Shown piece after piece: positions 9,142 to 11,103 of a DNA stretch of 11,103 nt. The notes below the pieces were generated by a model, which had not been told where the DNA came from, ran no database searches, and worked only from the letters and a program-made list of their open reading frames with translations. The position numbers and the translations under genes are program-made. The stretch comes from Verrucomicrobiota bacterium. Its GTDB lineage: Bacteria; Verrucomicrobiota; Verrucomicrobiia; Opitutales; Opitutaceae. Position 1 is the stretch's first letter. Every line of letters starts with the position of its first letter. The DNA is taken from the NCBI GenBank assembly GCA_023443985.1, contig JAEZSJ010000258.1, positions 1 through 11,103 on the forward strand. The letters are read 5' to 3'.

Positions 9142-9228
9142 TTCCGCGAAAAATTTCGCGAAATCTTTGAGGGAAACGCCCCAGAGGCAATCCTGCCGGA
9201 CGCCGCTCGGGCGCGTCGTTCGCGGAAA
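9142..9228. promoter_or_regulatory. Three copies of a TTYCGCGRAA-like palindrome upstream of the response regulator
   Basis: TTCCGCGAAA (9142-9151), TTTCGCGAAA (9154-9163) and TTCGCGGAAA (9219-9228, whose complement reads TTTCCGCGAA) are near-identical 10-bp elements in the gap between tRNA-Lys and the response regulator. The first two sit 12 bp apart and together give CGCGAAA-AA-TTTCGCG. This is operator-like spacing, about 125-210 bp before the regulator's start. The binding protein is unknown. Confidence 0.4.
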
Positions 9229-9256
9229 TGCTGCAGGGATTGCGGGAGGGAAAAGC

Positions 9257-9331
9257 TGGTGGGTCGACCGGGATTCGAACCCGGAACCAACGACTTAAAA
9301 GGACGCTGCTCTACCGTTGAGCTATCGACCC
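9257..9331 (-). tRNA. tRNA-Lys (anticodon TTT)
   Basis: On the minus strand the molecule starts at 9331. It has a 7-bp acceptor stem (GGGTCGA with TCGACCC), D-arm GCTC/GAGC with an AACGGTA loop, anticodon loop CTTTTAA giving TTT for lysine, a 5-base variable region, T-arm CCGGG-TTCGAAT-CCCGG, discriminator A73 at 9260 and an encoded CCA (9257-9259). The anticodon stem GCGTC/GTCGT contains one T-T mismatch (positions 30 and 40) and a terminal G-T wobble; all other stems pair fully. Confidence 0.95.
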
Positions 9332-9349
9332 GAGGAAAAGAAGCGCAGG

Positions 9350-9379
9350 TTACTAGGTGCCCGCCGCTTCGGCCGGCAA
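9350..9379 (-). promoter_or_regulatory. Possible promoter of tRNA-Lys
   Basis: TTGCCG (9374-9379) and TAGTAA (9350-9355) on the minus strand are 18 bases apart, with a predicted start about 12 bases before the tRNA. The hexamers match the sigma-70 consensus only partly, so this is tentative. Confidence 0.3.
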
Positions 9380-9399
9380 GCAGAAATCGGTCGGGTGTT

Positions 9400-11103
9400 C
9401 TAGGTGTCCCCTTGGTTTCCGGCGACGAGGCTGGACGAGGGTCTCGGCGGTGGCACCCGCGCGGGCGGATCCGTGGTGAGCAGCCGGCGCAAGGCATCGG
9501 TGAAGGCTTCGATCTGGTAAGGTTTGTGCAGGAACGCGCAACGCGGCGGCTCCGCATCGGCCACGTCGGCATAGTTGCCGCTCACGAAAAGCACCGGCAC
9601 CTCGGGCTGCATCCGTCGGATGCGTGCGAACGCCTCGCGGCCGCCGAGCCGTGGCATCGCGCAATCGAGGACCACGCCCACGATGGAGGCGGAGTGCTCG
9701 GCGAAGAGGGCCACTCCCTCAACCCCGTCGGCCGCGACCAGTACCTCGAATCCCAGCCGGCGGAGCATCGCCGCACCCACTTGCCGGACGCCTTCCTCGT
9801 CGTCGACGAGCAGGATCGTGCCGGTCCCGCGCCACGGTGCGGGCGCACGCGCCGGGGCCGCGGGTGGGAGCTCCGTCGGCGTGGCCGCCACGGGAAGCAG
9901 GACGCGGAACGTCGTGCCTACGCCCGGTGTGCTTACGAGTTTCAGCGATCCGTGGTGCTGGCGCACGATGCCGAGCAACGTCGACAGGCCGAGACCGCGA
10001 CCGGTGGTTTTGGTGGTGAAGAAGGGGTCGAAGATGCGCGCCTGGGTGGCGGCATCCATCCCGGCGCCGGAGTCGGCGACCTCGACGAACACGTAGCGAC
10101 CGGGGGCGGGCGGCTCGATCGGGCTGTCGCGGCGCAGATAGGCCTGGTCGCACTCGAGCACATCGGTGGTCAACCGGATTGCCCCCGGGCCTTCGATGGC
10201 CTCGGCGGCATTGATCACGAGGTTCATGATCACCTGCCGCAACTGGGTGGCTGCGCCCTCGATCGCAGGCAGCCCGGTGGCGAGGTGCAGCTCGAAGGTG
10301 ATCCGCTTCGGGATCGAGACTTCGAGGAGCGCGGCCATCTCGCGCACCAGCTCCGAGAGCCGGACCGGCTCCGGCACGAAGTGGCCCTTGCCCGCGTAGG
10401 TCAACATTTGCCGGCAGAGCTCGGCGGCCCGTTCCGCGGCGCGTTCGATCTCGAGCAGATCGGCACGGACGGACGAGTCGGCGGGAAGCTCCAACCGCAT
10501 GAGGTTCGCGCGCCCGAGGATCGCCATCAGGATGTTGTTGAAGTCATGGGCCACGCCGCCCGCGAGGATGCCGAGGCTCTCCAACCGCTGGGTGCGTTCG
10601 AGTTGCGTCTCGAGTTTGCGGCGCTCCGCGGTCTCGTGGACGCGTTCCGAGGCATCGCGGATGAACGCCAGCCGGTAATCCTGGGCGCCGATCCGCACGC
10701 GTCGTTGGCTGATCTCGACAGGGAAGACCGAGCCGTCCTTGCGCTGGTGCAGGGTCTCGAAGACGCGCCCGCCGGCCGCATCCGAACGCAGGGTGTCGGC
10801 GGTCAGGGCGGGCCGCGCGGCCGGGGCGCGGAGGTCCACCTGCCGGAGTGCGACGAGCTCTGCGCGCGTGTAGCCGTAGGCCGACACGGCCCGCTCGTTC
10901 ACCTCGACGAGGCGGCCGTCGAGATCCGCGAGGATGATGATGTCGCTGCCGTAGCGGGTGATCAGCGCGAGGCGCTCCGCCACCTCGCGATGCCGGCGCT
11001 CGGCGTCGATCTCCTGCGCGAGCGCGACGGCGTTCCGCCGCCGCCACGACATCTCGCCCGCAGCCAGGACCATGCAGACGAGGGCCAATCCGCTGAAACC
11101 GAT
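9400..11103 (-). CDS. Hybrid sensor histidine kinase (TM-PAS-HisKA-HATPase-REC), N-terminus cut by the window edge
   Basis: The C-terminal 567 residues are visible and the frame is open at the right edge. They start with the end of a membrane helix (IGFSGLALVCMVLAAG) followed by basic residues, so a membrane sensor part lies outside. Then come a short linker helix, a PAS/PAC domain (visible residues about 48-158), the HisKA phospho-acceptor H186 in GGVAHDFNNI, the HATPase with N298 (NLVINAAEAI), D344 in VADSGAGMD, FDPFFTTK and GRGLGLSTLLGI, and a C-terminal receiver with acidic residues in LLVDDEE, phospho-acceptor D480 and K527. No HPt domain follows, so phosphate transfer needs a separate HPt, or the receiver is an intramolecular brake. 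The TTG at 11088 is not the start, since the helix continues upstream. The signal is unknown. Confidence 0.93.
   Translation of the reverse strand: MGFSGLALVCMVLAAGEMSWRRRNAVALAQEIDAERRHREVAERLALITRYGSDIIILADLDGRLVEVNERAVSAYGYTRAELVALRQVDLRAPAARPALTADTLRSDAAGGRVFETLHQRKDGSVFPVEISQRRVRIGAQDYRLAFIRDASERVHETAERRKLETQLERTQRLESLGILAGGVAHDFNNILMAILGRANLMRLELPADSSVRADLLEIERAAERAAELCRQMLTYAGKGHFVPEPVRLSELVREMAALLEVSIPKRITFELHLATGLPAIEGAATQLRQVIMNLVINAAEAIEGPGAIRLTTDVLECDQAYLRRDSPIEPPAPGRYVFVEVADSGAGMDAATQARIFDPFFTTKTTGRGLGLSTLLGIVRQHHGSLKLVSTPGVGTTFRVLLPVAATPTELPPAAPARAPAPWRGTGTILLVDDEEGVRQVGAAMLRRLGFEVLVAADGVEGVALFAEHSASIVGVVLDCAMPRLGGREAFARIRRMQPEVPVLFVSGNYADVADAEPPRCAFLHKPYQIEAFTDALRRLLTTDPPARVPPPRPSSSLVAGNQGDT

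Noticed and set aside
9354..9409. Near-repeat CTAGGTGCCC (9354-9363) and CTAGGTGTCC (9400-9409), considered as an attachment site at the tRNA
   Set aside because: The copies are short and imperfect, neither overlaps the tRNA 3' end, and there is no integrase nearby.

Overview
The window is GC-rich, with strong G/C bias at third codon positions, and looks chromosomal. The best lineage clue is SecA. It has a long helical insertion after DEARTPLIISGP and reads GRCSRQGDPG where most SecAs read GRSGRQGDPG; from memory both traits recall Chlamydiae and Verrucomicrobia. Several starts lack a Shine-Dalgarno sequence and follow C/T-rich leaders. A Verrucomicrobiota (Opitutaceae-like) host is my inference, not proven.

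Left part (1-6231): bases 1-126 are the 3' end of a group II intron on the + strand, with a complete domain V (CGC triad, so class IIC-like) and domain VI with a bulged branch-point A. The 3' splice site falls 15 bp from the secA stop codon. Everything from secA to 6231 is then on the minus strand. In transcription order: an HlyD/MacA-type periplasmic adaptor, a MacB/LolD-type ABC ATPase, a secreted DUF4097-type repeat protein, a terminator-like hairpin, and secA. The adaptor and ATPase have no permease beside them. A good sigma-54 (-24/-12) promoter match sits just before the adaptor gene, and a perfect 20-bp inverted repeat lies about 130 bp further upstream, where an enhancer-binding activator would bind.

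Middle (6484-8230): divergent from the adaptor gene is an aldo/keto reductase with a C-terminal two-cluster ferredoxin domain, on the + strand with a clear SD. It converges on pal (peptidoglycan-associated lipoprotein, minus strand). The two share a 12-bp-stem bidirectional terminator.

Right part (8354-11103): all on the minus strand, a NarL/FixJ-type response regulator, a tRNA-Lys(UUU) with encoded CCA, and the C-terminal 567 residues of a membrane hybrid sensor kinase (PAS-HisKA-HATPase-REC) that runs off the right edge. The kinase and regulator are separated by the tRNA and need not be partners.

There is no CRISPR array, defence island or biosynthetic cluster here. The most noteworthy items are the intron end abutting secA, the apparent sigma-54 control of a permease-less efflux pair, and a cluster of TTYCGCGRAA palindromes before the response regulator.
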